Of a stretch of DNA of 64,000 nucleotides, positions 16,068-24,390 are shown piece after piece (position 1 is the stretch's first letter; each line of letters starts with the position of its first letter). This DNA comes from Flavobacterium sediminilitoris. Its GTDB lineage: Bacteria > Bacteroidota > Bacteroidia > Flavobacteriales > Flavobacteriaceae. The translations under genes and the position numbers were made by a program. The stretch lies in assembly GCF_023008245.1 (NCBI RefSeq), contig NZ_CP090145.1:1736001-1800000 (forward strand), read 5' to 3'. The notes under the pieces are model-generated. The model worked only from the letters and a program-made list of their open reading frames with translations, was not told the DNA's origin and ran no database searches.

Positions 16068-17300
16068 ATGAGAAAATTACTTTCTTTAACATTAATGGCT
16101 TTAGCGAGCTCAACTGCTTTTGCGGGCGGTTATAGAGTAAGTATTCAAGGTCAAAAGCAATTAGCTATGGGACATACAGGTGTTGCTGTAGTGAATAGTG
16201 CTGAGGTTGCTTTTTTTAACCCAGCAGGTATGGCATACTTAGACAAAAAGTTTAACTTGTCAGTAGGAGCAAATGCTTTGTTCTCAAAAACTAGATTTCA
16301 AAATTCAGAATATAATTGGACAGCTAGTAGTGATAATGTTGGAACTCCTTTTAATGTTTATGCAACATATAAATTAAACGATTGGTTAACGGCTGGTTTA
16401 GCAATTTATACACCTTATGGAAGTGCTGTAGAATGGGATCAAGATTGGCAAGGAGCACATTTAGTAAATAATATTGATTTACAAGCAATATTTATTCAAC
16501 CTTCGATATCTATAAGAGTTGGAGAGCACTTTAGTATTGGTGGTGGACCAATTTATGCAACAGGATCGGTTAATTTTAATAGAAATCTTCAGCCTGCTGG
16601 TGGATTTTTAGGAAATGCAGATGTAACTATCGATGGTACAGGTATTTCTGCATGGGGATATAATGTTGGTATGATGTTTAACCCAACAGAAGATATTAGA
16701 TTAGGATTAAACTACCGTTCAGAGATCACAATGGAAGCTCGTGATGGGGATGCTACTTTTGCAGATGTTCCAGCGGTGGCTCAAGGTATCTTTTCAAATA
16801 CAAAATTTGATGCTGATTTACCTTTGCCTGCTGAATTAACAGTGGGATTCTCTTATAAAGTAACTGATAAGTGGTTGGTTGCATTTGATTATAATTACGC
16901 TTTATGGAGTGCTTATAAATCATTAGATGTTGATTTTGAAAAACCAGAAATTCCAGATTCACATAATCCTAGAAATTACAAAAATTCTAGTACATATAGA
17001 TTTGGTACTCAGTATATGGCTAATGATAAATTTACTTTTAGAGCAGGGTATTATATAGATGAAAGTCCAGTTCAAGATGGTTATTTTGCTCCTGAAACAC
17101 CAAGAAATGATTCAATGGGATTCACAGGTGGATTAACGTATCAGTTTACTAACAAATTAGGAGTTGATTTATCATTCTTATATTTACATTTTGACGAAAT
17201 TGATAATTCTTACGATTATTATCCTGATGGAAGTACTTTTGGAGGTACTTATAAATCATCGGTTTTTTCTCCAGGAATAGGTGTAACATATAATTTCTAA
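16068..17300 (+). CDS. OmpP1/FadL/TodX family outer-membrane transport protein
   Basis: A 410-residue beta-barrel with a signal peptide ending AFAGG (about 20). The FadL-type N-terminal hatch has GQKQLAMGHTGVAVVNSAEVAFFNPAGMAYL at about residues 28-58, with the conserved NPAG. The barrel closes with GIGVTYNF, a terminal aromatic. FadL-like channels pass hydrophobic compounds, mainly long-chain fatty acids, across the outer membrane. A GDSL lipase-like lipoprotein follows 11 nt downstream, which suggests lipid or ester uptake coupled to hydrolysis. Substrate is inferred. Confidence 0.92.
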   Translation: MRKLLSLTLMALASSTAFAGGYRVSIQGQKQLAMGHTGVAVVNSAEVAFFNPAGMAYLDKKFNLSVGANALFSKTRFQNSEYNWTASSDNVGTPFNVYATYKLNDWLTAGLAIYTPYGSAVEWDQDWQGAHLVNNIDLQAIFIQPSISIRVGEHFSIGGGPIYATGSVNFNRNLQPAGGFLGNADVTIDGTGISAWGYNVGMMFNPTEDIRLGLNYRSEITMEARDGDATFADVPAVAQGIFSNTKFDADLPLPAELTVGFSYKVTDKWLVAFDYNYALWSAYKSLDVDFEKPEIPDSHNPRNYKNSSTYRFGTQYMANDKFTFRAGYYIDESPVQDGYFAPETPRNDSMGFTGGLTYQFTNKLGVDLSFLYLHFDEIDNSYDYYPDGSTFGGTYKSSVFSPGIGVTYNF

Positions 17301-17311
17301 CCTTAAACAAA

Positions 17312-18979
17312 ATGAAAATGAAAAATAAATTTATATATTTAGCTATTCTGGCGGTTGGTTTTACATCATGTGAACCAGAATTTGAAAATGATGTAGATGC
17401 AGATTATACTTCAGGTGAAGCAGATTTCTCTTCTTATGTTGCTATTGGAAATTCTTTAACTGCTGGTTATATGGATGGAACAGTTTATAAAAGTGGTCAA
17501 ATGAACTCTTTTCCTAATTTATTGGCGCAAAAATTTGCTTTAGTAGGTGGTGGTGCTTTTACTCAACCGTCTTATGAAGATGATGTTAATAATTTAGGAG
17601 GATTTGTTTTAGGAGGAAATCCTATAGTTGTAGGTGGAGTTAATCAATTTAAAACAAGATTGGTTATCGATGCTTCTGAAGGAAGACCTGAAAATATAAA
17701 CGGAACGTCTACTGTAGAAATTTCTGATTTGCAAGCAACGGCTTATAATAATATGGGAATTCCTGGAGCAAAATCGTTTCATTTAGGAGTTCCTGGATAT
17801 GGAAATATCGCAGGTGTAGCCTTAGGTCAAGCTAATCCATATTTTGTTAGACATGCAACTTCTGCGAGTGCAACTGTTCTAGGAGATGCAATGACTAAAA
17901 ATCCAACTTTCTTTACAAACTGGATTGGAGCAAATGATGTGTTATCTTATGCTACAAATGGTGGAGCACAAGCTGACGGAATGACTGCTGCAATTGATAA
18001 TAATGAAACTAATAATACTAATCCAACAACTTATGGAGGAAATGATATTACACATGTAGGTGTTTTTGCAAGTGTATATACAGGGATAATAAATACTTTG
18101 ACTTCAAGTGGAGCAAAAGGAGTGGTAGCAACAATTCCAAGTGTAACATCTATTCCTTATTTTACTACCGTACCTTACGCACCTTTGACAGCTCAAGGAC
18201 TGGGTAAGCCTTTAGTTCCTCCTGGAAGTGATTTAGCAACTCAAATTGCAGCAGGGACAGCAGTAATAAATCAATTGAATGCTCAATTGTATGGACCTTT
18301 AGATGGAATTTTTACTGCATATGGAGAGCCAAATAGACTTAATCTTTTATCAACGACTTCTGCTAGTCCAATATTGATTTATGATGTTGATGCAACTGAT
18401 AGATCAAATGAAATTACAGCAGCTTTGACTTCTACTTTTGGTCCTGCTCTTGCGGCTGAAATAGGGCAAGCTTTTGGAAAAGCACGTCAAACTACAGCTA
18501 ATGATTTGCTTGTTTTGCCAGCTTCTTCTGTAATTGGTACTCCAAATACAAATGCTTCTGGAAATTTAGCAGGATTAAATTTAAATTTAAACGGTGTGTC
18601 ATATCCGATTGCAAATAGATGGGTGTTAACAGCTAATGAAAAAGCAAAAGTAGCTAGTGCAATAACAGGATATAATAATGCAATTGTGTCTATTGCGGCT
18701 TCTAAAAATTTAGCAGTTGCAGATATGAATGCAATTTTAGGACAATTAGTTACAGGTCTTAGAGTAAGTTCAGGGCAAATTTATACAGCAAATTATTTCA
18801 GTGGTTCTGCAACTGAAGGTGGTGTTTTATTCTCGTTAGATGGAGTGCATCCTAATGCTCGTGGTTACGCAGTTATAACTAACGAAATTATTAAAGTAAT
18901 AAACCAACATTATGGTTCAAGACTTCCGTTATATTATGTTTCTAGTTTTAATGGGATTAATATAGTTCCTGTGAATTAA
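17312..18979 (+). CDS. SGNH/GDSL-hydrolase lipoprotein
   Basis: A 555-residue lipoprotein: hydrophobic leader with lipobox cysteine at about residue 20 (GFTSCEPEFE). Block I of the SGNH fold is IGNSLTAGYMDG (about 47-58), where GNSLTAG replaces the classic GDSL. NWIGANDVL near 210 gives the block III asparagine, and DGVHPNARGYAV near 510 carries the catalytic Asp and His. The middle of the protein is a long insertion. Two in-frame ATGs (17312, 17318) are both plausible starts. It should hydrolyse an ester in the periplasm or on the outer membrane. Co-transcribed with the FadL gene. Confidence 0.88.
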   Translation: MKMKNKFIYLAILAVGFTSCEPEFENDVDADYTSGEADFSSYVAIGNSLTAGYMDGTVYKSGQMNSFPNLLAQKFALVGGGAFTQPSYEDDVNNLGGFVLGGNPIVVGGVNQFKTRLVIDASEGRPENINGTSTVEISDLQATAYNNMGIPGAKSFHLGVPGYGNIAGVALGQANPYFVRHATSASATVLGDAMTKNPTFFTNWIGANDVLSYATNGGAQADGMTAAIDNNETNNTNPTTYGGNDITHVGVFASVYTGIINTLTSSGAKGVVATIPSVTSIPYFTTVPYAPLTAQGLGKPLVPPGSDLATQIAAGTAVINQLNAQLYGPLDGIFTAYGEPNRLNLLSTTSASPILIYDVDATDRSNEITAALTSTFGPALAAEIGQAFGKARQTTANDLLVLPASSVIGTPNTNASGNLAGLNLNLNGVSYPIANRWVLTANEKAKVASAITGYNNAIVSIAASKNLAVADMNAILGQLVTGLRVSSGQIYTANYFSGSATEGGVLFSLDGVHPNARGYAVITNEIIKVINQHYGSRLPLYYVSSFNGINIVPVN

Positions 18980-19035
18980 ATAAAGTATAAAATTAGAATT
19001 AAAAATATTTTATAAAAAGTTTATTTTTGATAATA

Positions 19036-19066
19036 ATGAGCCCAATATTTTATTGGGTTCATTTTA
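19036..19066 (+). terminator. Terminator after the GDSL gene
   Basis: GAGCCCAAT (19038-19046) pairs with ATTGGGTTC (19052-19060) with one G-U pair, followed by ATTTTATTT. It is 57 nt past the stop codon. Confidence 0.6.
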
Positions 19067-19140
19067 TTTGATTTAGATTCTAAAATTGTTGTTAAAATAA
19101 TAATTTCATTCGGTAAGTTTTTTTTATATTTTTATTTTAG

Positions 19141-19206
19141 GACGAGTCAAAGACGGTGATACTCCCTATCAACCCCGTATATACCCCTTATCAAAGTCGT
19201 AGTTGT
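19141..19206. repeat. Three tandem 22-bp imperfect repeats, C-rich
   Basis: The core TCAA(AG/CC) occurs at 19147, 19169 and 19191, exactly 22 bp apart. Each core is followed after 7-8 bases by a GTA/GAT-TAC-like segment, and units 2 and 3 are preceded by CCCTA/CCTTA. CCCC blocks and GTATATAC sit on one face. GC content is near 47 percent, against about 30 percent around it. The 318-bp gap 18980-19297 is between convergent genes and holds otherwise only the terminator at 19036 and AT-rich DNA. Function unknown. Confidence 0.6.
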
Positions 19207-19297
19207 GGTACCCTATGGCTTATTTTCTTTTGAGGTTTTTAGTGAAAAATAAAAAAATCACAAAAATGAGATGAAAAGAATTTTACTTATGAAGAGG

Positions 19298-20518
19298 CTA
19301 ATTTTTTTGTGAAATAGCATTGCTAATAATGAAACCACCAGTCCAAGCATTTTGAAAGTTGAAACCACCAGTAATGGCATCAATGTTTATAATTTCACCA
19401 GCAAAAAAAAGATTAGGAAATAATTTGCTTTCCATTGATTTAAAATTAACTTCTTTTAAATCAATTCCTCCAGCAGTTACAAACTCTTCTTTAAAAGTAC
19501 TTTTTCCATTTACTTGAAATTGACCATTAGTTAATTGCTCAGCTAAAGAGATTAATTGTTTTTTGGAAATATCAGCCCATTTTTGTTCGTTCATTATTCC
19601 AGAAGCATGGGTTAAACTATCCCACAATCGTTTTGGAAAGTCAAAAGGACAAAATTTTGAAATTAGTTTTTTATTATGGGTTTCTTTTAATCCTTTTAGA
19701 TCTTCTAAACATTCTTCAAATGTTATATCGTTTAACCAATTTACCTGAAGTATAAATTGATACTTTTTATCAAATAATGTTCTGGCTCCCCATGCAGAAA
19801 GTCTTAAAATACCAGGGCCACTCATGCCCCAATGTGTAATTAATAATGGGCCAGAGGATTTTAAATTAGTTCCTTTTACTTTTACAGAAGCTAGAGCAGA
19901 AACACCCATTAAATCCTTTATTCGTGAATCTTTAATGTTAAAAGTAAATAAAGAAGGTACAGGTGGAATAATAGTATGCCCCATTTGTTCTATTATGTCC
20001 CATATTTTAGGATTACTTCCAGTTGTCATCACAATTTTTTCACATAGAAATACATCATGATTCGTTTCAACTTTCCAATAATCATCATGCTTGAAAATAG
20101 ATTGCATACTTTGATTTGTAAGTATATCAATGTTTAATGTTTTGGTTGCATTTAAAAAACAATCAATTATAGTCTGAGAAGAATCTGTAATAGGGAACAT
20201 TCTTCCATCTTCTTCAATTTTTAATGACACTCCATGCTTTTCAAACCATTCTATTGTGTCGCCAGAACAAAATTGATGAAATGGTCCTTTTAATTCTCGC
20301 TCTCCTCTAGGGTAAAACTTTACTAACTCATTGGGAATAAAACAAGCATGGGTTACATTACATCGTCCTCCACCAGAAACGCGAACTTTAGAAAGAACCT
20401 CTTTTCCTCTTTCTAAAATGGCTATTTTTAAAAAAGGATTTTTCTCAGCAATGTTTATGGCTGTAAAGAATCCTGCTGCACCACCACCAACAATTATAAT
20501 ATCGTATTTTGTATTCAT
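19298..20518 (-). CDS. BaiN/HI0933-family flavoprotein (NAD(P)/FAD-dependent oxidoreductase)
   Basis: A 406-residue soluble flavoprotein. The dinucleotide-binding motif IVGGGAAGFFTAINIA lies at 8-23. The family signature SGGGRCNVTHA is near 48-58, and the C-terminal FAD motif FFAGEIINIDAITGGFNFQ near 370-388. Members of this family reduce unsaturated substrates in a few characterised cases, but most, including HI0933, have no assigned substrate. It starts 35 bp after the glycerophosphodiesterase stop and may share its mRNA. It is convergent with the GDSL gene across the repeat array. Confidence 0.9.
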   Translation of the reverse strand: MNTKYDIIIVGGGAAGFFTAINIAEKNPFLKIAILERGKEVLSKVRVSGGGRCNVTHACFIPNELVKFYPRGERELKGPFHQFCSGDTIEWFEKHGVSLKIEEDGRMFPITDSSQTIIDCFLNATKTLNIDILTNQSMQSIFKHDDYWKVETNHDVFLCEKIVMTTGSNPKIWDIIEQMGHTIIPPVPSLFTFNIKDSRIKDLMGVSALASVKVKGTNLKSSGPLLITHWGMSGPGILRLSAWGARTLFDKKYQFILQVNWLNDITFEECLEDLKGLKETHNKKLISKFCPFDFPKRLWDSLTHASGIMNEQKWADISKKQLISLAEQLTNGQFQVNGKSTFKEEFVTAGGIDLKEVNFKSMESKLFPNLFFAGEIINIDAITGGFNFQNAWTGGFIISNAISQKN

Positions 20519-20553
20519 TTGAGCAAAAGTTATTTTGAAAAGGAAATGGTTCG

Positions 20554-21231
20554 TTATATTCTATCTGGAAAATCAGAAATGATACCGTCAATGTTGTATT
20601 TTTTAACATGTTCAATATCTTCAATTTCATTAACCGTCCAAGTATTAATTTTTAATCCTTTTTCTTTTGCAAAATTACAATTATCTAGGGTTAATAATGA
20701 AAAATGAGGATGAATATAATCAGCTTTAAATTCAATTGCCCAGTCTATTGCTTGCTCTACACTAGTTTGCGTTAAAATAGCAAGTGGTATGTTTTTATTT
20801 TGAGTACTAAATTTTGAGAGTTCATCATATTGAAAACTTGAAATAATGAAATTCGAATAGTGCCAATTTTTGTTTTTTGTATATAATTCAACTAAATTTA
20901 AAACAGCTTTAGCAGTATCGTGTCCTTTTAATTCAATATTGACATTGCATCGTCGATCTATAAAATCTAATACCTCTATTAGCGTTGGAATTTTAAATTT
21001 TTCATTAATTCTTAGCTTTTTGAGTTCTTCTAGCGATGATTTAGAAATTTCACCTTTTCCATTTGTTAATCGTTCTAATGTAAAATCGTGAAAGACGATT
21101 AATTCTCCTGTTTTGCATACATGTACATCGAGCTCAATAGCATCAACATTTAAATCGATTGCTTTTTGAAATGATTCTAATGTGTTTTCAACAGTGTATC
21201 CTTTTGCACCTCTATGTCCTATTTTTTGCAT
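20554..21231 (-). CDS. Glycerophosphodiester phosphodiesterase
   Basis: A 225-residue enzyme of the GDPD family that splits glycerophosphodiesters to glycerol 3-phosphate and an alcohol. Motifs: KIGHRGAKGYTVENTLESF at 3-21 with the catalytic HR, IELDVHVCKTGELIVFHD at about 36-53 with ExD and second His. The C-terminal NTWTVNE and GIISDFPD segments are also typical. There is no signal peptide, so it is of the cytoplasmic UgpQ type. An in-frame TTG at 21237 would add two residues; the ATG at 21231 is used. A -7 box lies just 3 nt upstream, and the amylase-operon terminator lies directly ahead. Confidence 0.94.
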   Translation of the reverse strand: MQKIGHRGAKGYTVENTLESFQKAIDLNVDAIELDVHVCKTGELIVFHDFTLERLTNGKGEISKSSLEELKKLRINEKFKIPTLIEVLDFIDRRCNVNIELKGHDTAKAVLNLVELYTKNKNWHYSNFIISSFQYDELSKFSTQNKNIPLAILTQTSVEQAIDWAIEFKADYIHPHFSLLTLDNCNFAKEKGLKINTWTVNEIEDIEHVKKYNIDGIISDFPDRI

Positions 21232-21234
21232 ATT

Positions 21235-21242
21235 CAAATGTA
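21235..21242 (-). promoter_or_regulatory. -7 box directly at the glycerophosphodiesterase start
   Basis: TACATTTG on the minus strand fits TAnnTTTG, only 3 nt before the ATG at 21231, which would give a leaderless or nearly leaderless mRNA. The box abuts the T tract of the preceding terminator. Confidence 0.4.
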
Positions 21243-21280
21243 TAAAAAAAGCACGAAAACTATTAAATAGGATTCGTGCC
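21243..21280 (-). terminator. Terminator at the end of the maltose operon
   Basis: On the minus strand GCACGAA (21279-21273) pairs with TTCGTGC (21257-21251) around a 15-nt loop that can form a few more pairs, followed by a seven-T run. It lies about 20 nt after the stop of the GH13 gene at 21301. Confidence 0.85.
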
Positions 21281-21300
21281 TTATTAAAATAAAATAAGTT

Positions 21301-22725
21301 TTACTCTAAAATCAAGAATTGCCATGGCTCTAGCTTTATCTTTCCTCCCTTATTAATTGTTATTGTATTGTTGTGATATAGATCTTTAAAAGCACCATTA
21401 ATATCTATTGTAAATTCCTGAATATTATTTGATAGATTACCAATAAATAGTATTTTTTCATTGTTTTTTTCGCGCTCAAAGGCTAAAATTTCTTCACTTA
21501 AAGAGGCGTTTATTTTTTTATATGAAGCGCTCTTTTTTCCTCCATTGAGTGCTGTTTTTTCAGTTTTTATTTTCCCTAATTTCGTAAAAATGTCCCAATT
21601 TTTTCCTTTTATTTTTGGAATGGAATCTTTTTCAAAGAATTTTAAACGATGATTTAAATCATATTCGTCACCACTATAAATTAAAGGCATTCCTGGTGTT
21701 AGATAAGAAAGTGCAATCATAAGTTCTGAAGCATCTCCTAATCGCTCATTTAGAGTTCCGTTCCAAGAATTTTCATCATGATTGTCTACAAAATTCATTA
21801 AAATGTCATCAGATTCATAGTCATTCACTCTTTTTTCAATATAAGCATCCCAATTTTTCACGTTGTTTTCTCCTTGCGCTATTTTATTCATAACATGATG
21901 TCCGTCCCAAGCATAACACATATCAAATAAATTGTCTTTTAATAATTCTGGTTCCCAAGCTTCGGCTAACATAAAAATTGACTTTTCTTTACGCAATTGA
22001 GGAATGGATTTTTGCCAAAAAGAGGTAGGAACCGAACCTGCAACATCGCAACGAAATCCATCTATGTTTTCATTTTTCAACCAATATTTCATGTCTTCTG
22101 TCATTGCTTTTTGTAGCCCTTCATTTGAATAATCTAAATCGGCAACATCAGTCCAATCTGTTCCTTCAGGGTGTGTGATTTCACCTTTATTATTTTTGGT
22201 GTAAAATTCGGGATGCTCTTTTAACCAAATATGATCCCAACCAGTGTGATTAGGAACCCAGTCTAATATTACATAAATCCCGTTTTCATGTGCGGTTTTG
22301 ACTAATTCTCTAAAATCTTCTATGGTTCCAAATTCAGGATTAATAGCTTTGAAATCGGATACGGCATAATAGCTTCCTAAATATTTTTTTTGTTCATTTT
22401 CTGGCATTTCTGATGCAAACTTGCTGTTTTCTCCACCTGTAGCTTTTCTTTTTGTTTCAGAAATTGGAAAAATAGGCATAAGCCAAATAATTTTTACACC
22501 TAATTCTTTTAATTGAGGAATGTCTTTTGTGAATTGTGTAAAAGTTCCTTCAGGAGAATATTGTCGAATATTTGCTTCATATATTATTGCATTTTCAGTT
22601 ATTTCTGGCGAAAATTGGGCAAACTCTTTAACTTCTTCGATTATTGGTTTTTCAACTACTTTATTGTCTTTCTTGCAACTAAATAAAAAAGCAAGAAAGA
22701 ATGTTGATACAATTATTTTTTTCAT
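21301..22725 (-). CDS. GH13 alpha-amylase family lipoprotein
   Basis: A 474-residue glycoside hydrolase with lipoprotein signal (FLFSCKKD, Cys at about 17). The four GH13 regions are present: DWVPNH at 155-160, GFRCDVAG at 223-230 with nucleophile Asp227, EAWE with acid/base Glu255, and FVDNHDEN with Asp317. A short C-terminal beta domain follows. Expected to act on alpha-1,4-glucans or maltodextrins at the membrane surface facing the periplasm or outside. It is the last gene of the minus-strand maltose operon, 11 nt after the second GH13 gene, and is followed by a strong terminator. Confidence 0.93.
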   Translation of the reverse strand: MKKIIVSTFFLAFLFSCKKDNKVVEKPIIEEVKEFAQFSPEITENAIIYEANIRQYSPEGTFTQFTKDIPQLKELGVKIIWLMPIFPISETKRKATGGENSKFASEMPENEQKKYLGSYYAVSDFKAINPEFGTIEDFRELVKTAHENGIYVILDWVPNHTGWDHIWLKEHPEFYTKNNKGEITHPEGTDWTDVADLDYSNEGLQKAMTEDMKYWLKNENIDGFRCDVAGSVPTSFWQKSIPQLRKEKSIFMLAEAWEPELLKDNLFDMCYAWDGHHVMNKIAQGENNVKNWDAYIEKRVNDYESDDILMNFVDNHDENSWNGTLNERLGDASELMIALSYLTPGMPLIYSGDEYDLNHRLKFFEKDSIPKIKGKNWDIFTKLGKIKTEKTALNGGKKSASYKKINASLSEEILAFEREKNNEKILFIGNLSNNIQEFTIDINGAFKDLYHNNTITINKGGKIKLEPWQFLILE

Positions 22726-22736
22726 TTGGTTCTATT

Positions 22737-24389
22737 TTATGGTTCTATTTTTTCTAGTAATACGATATTGAAATCAGTGTTTAATAGTGCTTTTCCATTT
22801 TTTATTTTGGTAACCTTACCTGAATAGGCATCTTTTACTGTTTCTCCATTTTTAAATATTGATCCTACAGAAATTTCTTTTTCTCCTTTTGGGATATCTA
22901 AAACAATAATTACCTCATCTTTAAAATTTTCTTTAACGTAAATTCTGCTAAATGTATAAGGAATTACTGTTATTAGTTCATGTTTTCCTGCTCCAATTGA
23001 TGGGTGATTCTTTCTAAATTGACCTAGTTTTTGATAATGTGTTAGAATTTCTTTTGTTTTAAGATTAGTCTCAATATCATTCCAATTCATAAAAGAACGT
23101 AATGTTGCGTCTCCTGTAGTACCTAATATTTCTAGTGAGCGAGCTGTTTCATCTCCATAATAGATTTGAGAAATTCCTGGAGTTAATAAGAGTTTTGTTC
23201 CAGCTTCAATACTTTTTTCTCTTTTTTTGTCAAACGGTTCTCCATCATCATGAGAGCTGGTGTAATTCATTATACTAAACCCTTTTAAGTCAGAATGCAA
23301 AATGTTAGAATAGTTTGAAAAAATTTCTTCATAGGGTTTTTGAGCATCTGTTTTAAAATCAAAATTGATTAAGCTGTTAAAACCATTCGAAAAATAATCT
23401 ACTTTTTTATCTCCAAAATCATAAAGTTTTTTGCCTTTTATTCCGTAACCATATACTTCACCAACTAAAAAAAAGGAGTTATTATCTAGTACTTTTGTTG
23501 GGTTTTTTTGTTTAAATAAATCAAATTTAGATTGACATACTTTAGAAAAATCAGTCCAAACATCTTCATAAGTATGTTTTACAGTATCTACCCTGTAACC
23601 ATCAATTCCAAAATCTACAATGTAATCAGAAAGCCATTTCATGATGTAATATTTTGGCGCTCTTGGATAACCTGTTTCGTTGAAAAAAGCATCTAATTCT
23701 GCCATTTCTTGCTCGTATCGTCCTTCCTTTTTCCATTTTTCCATTAATATAGAAGGCAATGCTACAGATTCGGTATTTTCTGTTAAAACATCAGGTAAGT
23801 TTTCAACCAAAGTGCAATTAATATAGTTGTTATATGAATCATAAGTACATTTTGGAATTGTTCGTACCCAATCGTTCGGATAAACTTCATCTATGTCGGT
23901 TACAGGACCAGTATGGTTGATAACAGCATCTAATACTATTCGAATTCCTTTGGCGTGTGCTTTTTCTACTAATTCAGATAAATCATCTTTTGTGCCAAAA
24001 TTAGGATCTAAAGCAGTCCAGTCTTTTGTCCAATAGCCATGAAACCCATAAGTATCTCCAGAACCTTCATTAACGGAACCGTGGATTTGTTCTACTATTG
24101 GAGTCATCCAAATAGCATTAATTCCTAAATCGGTAAAGTAGCCTTCTTCTATTTTTTGTATTATTCCGCGAATGTCACCTCCTTCAAAACCACGTAATTT
24201 GCTAGTAGGTTTATTTCTATTTAAAGTGTTGTCATTTAATGTATCACCGTTATTGAATCTATCTGTTAAAAGAAAATAGACATTAGCAGCTTCCCAAACA
24301 AATGGAGTTTCTGTTTTTGGAACTACTTTTTTATCAATACAGCTTAAAAAAGAGATGAATAAAGTTAATAATAGAATGTTCTTTTTCAT
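22737..24389 (-). CDS. GH13 alpha-amylase / neopullulanase-type lipoprotein
   Basis: A 550-residue GH13 hydrolase with lipobox FLSCIDK (Cys at about 17). Catalytic regions: DAVINH at 154-159, GYRVDTVKHT with Asp268, VGEVYGYG with the acid/base Glu, and TSSHDDG with the transition-state Asp. A roughly 80-residue insertion with two cysteines lies between regions I and II. Likely degrades imported maltooligosaccharides in the periplasm. An in-frame TTG at 24407 would overlap the GH31 stop and add six residues; the ATG at 24389 starts the signal peptide and follows the GH31 stop directly. Confidence 0.93.
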   Translation of the reverse strand: MKKNILLLTLFISFLSCIDKKVVPKTETPFVWEAANVYFLLTDRFNNGDTLNDNTLNRNKPTSKLRGFEGGDIRGIIQKIEEGYFTDLGINAIWMTPIVEQIHGSVNEGSGDTYGFHGYWTKDWTALDPNFGTKDDLSELVEKAHAKGIRIVLDAVINHTGPVTDIDEVYPNDWVRTIPKCTYDSYNNYINCTLVENLPDVLTENTESVALPSILMEKWKKEGRYEQEMAELDAFFNETGYPRAPKYYIMKWLSDYIVDFGIDGYRVDTVKHTYEDVWTDFSKVCQSKFDLFKQKNPTKVLDNNSFFLVGEVYGYGIKGKKLYDFGDKKVDYFSNGFNSLINFDFKTDAQKPYEEIFSNYSNILHSDLKGFSIMNYTSSHDDGEPFDKKREKSIEAGTKLLLTPGISQIYYGDETARSLEILGTTGDATLRSFMNWNDIETNLKTKEILTHYQKLGQFRKNHPSIGAGKHELITVIPYTFSRIYVKENFKDEVIIVLDIPKGEKEISVGSIFKNGETVKDAYSGKVTKIKNGKALLNTDFNIVLLEKIEP

Positions 24390-24390
24390 T

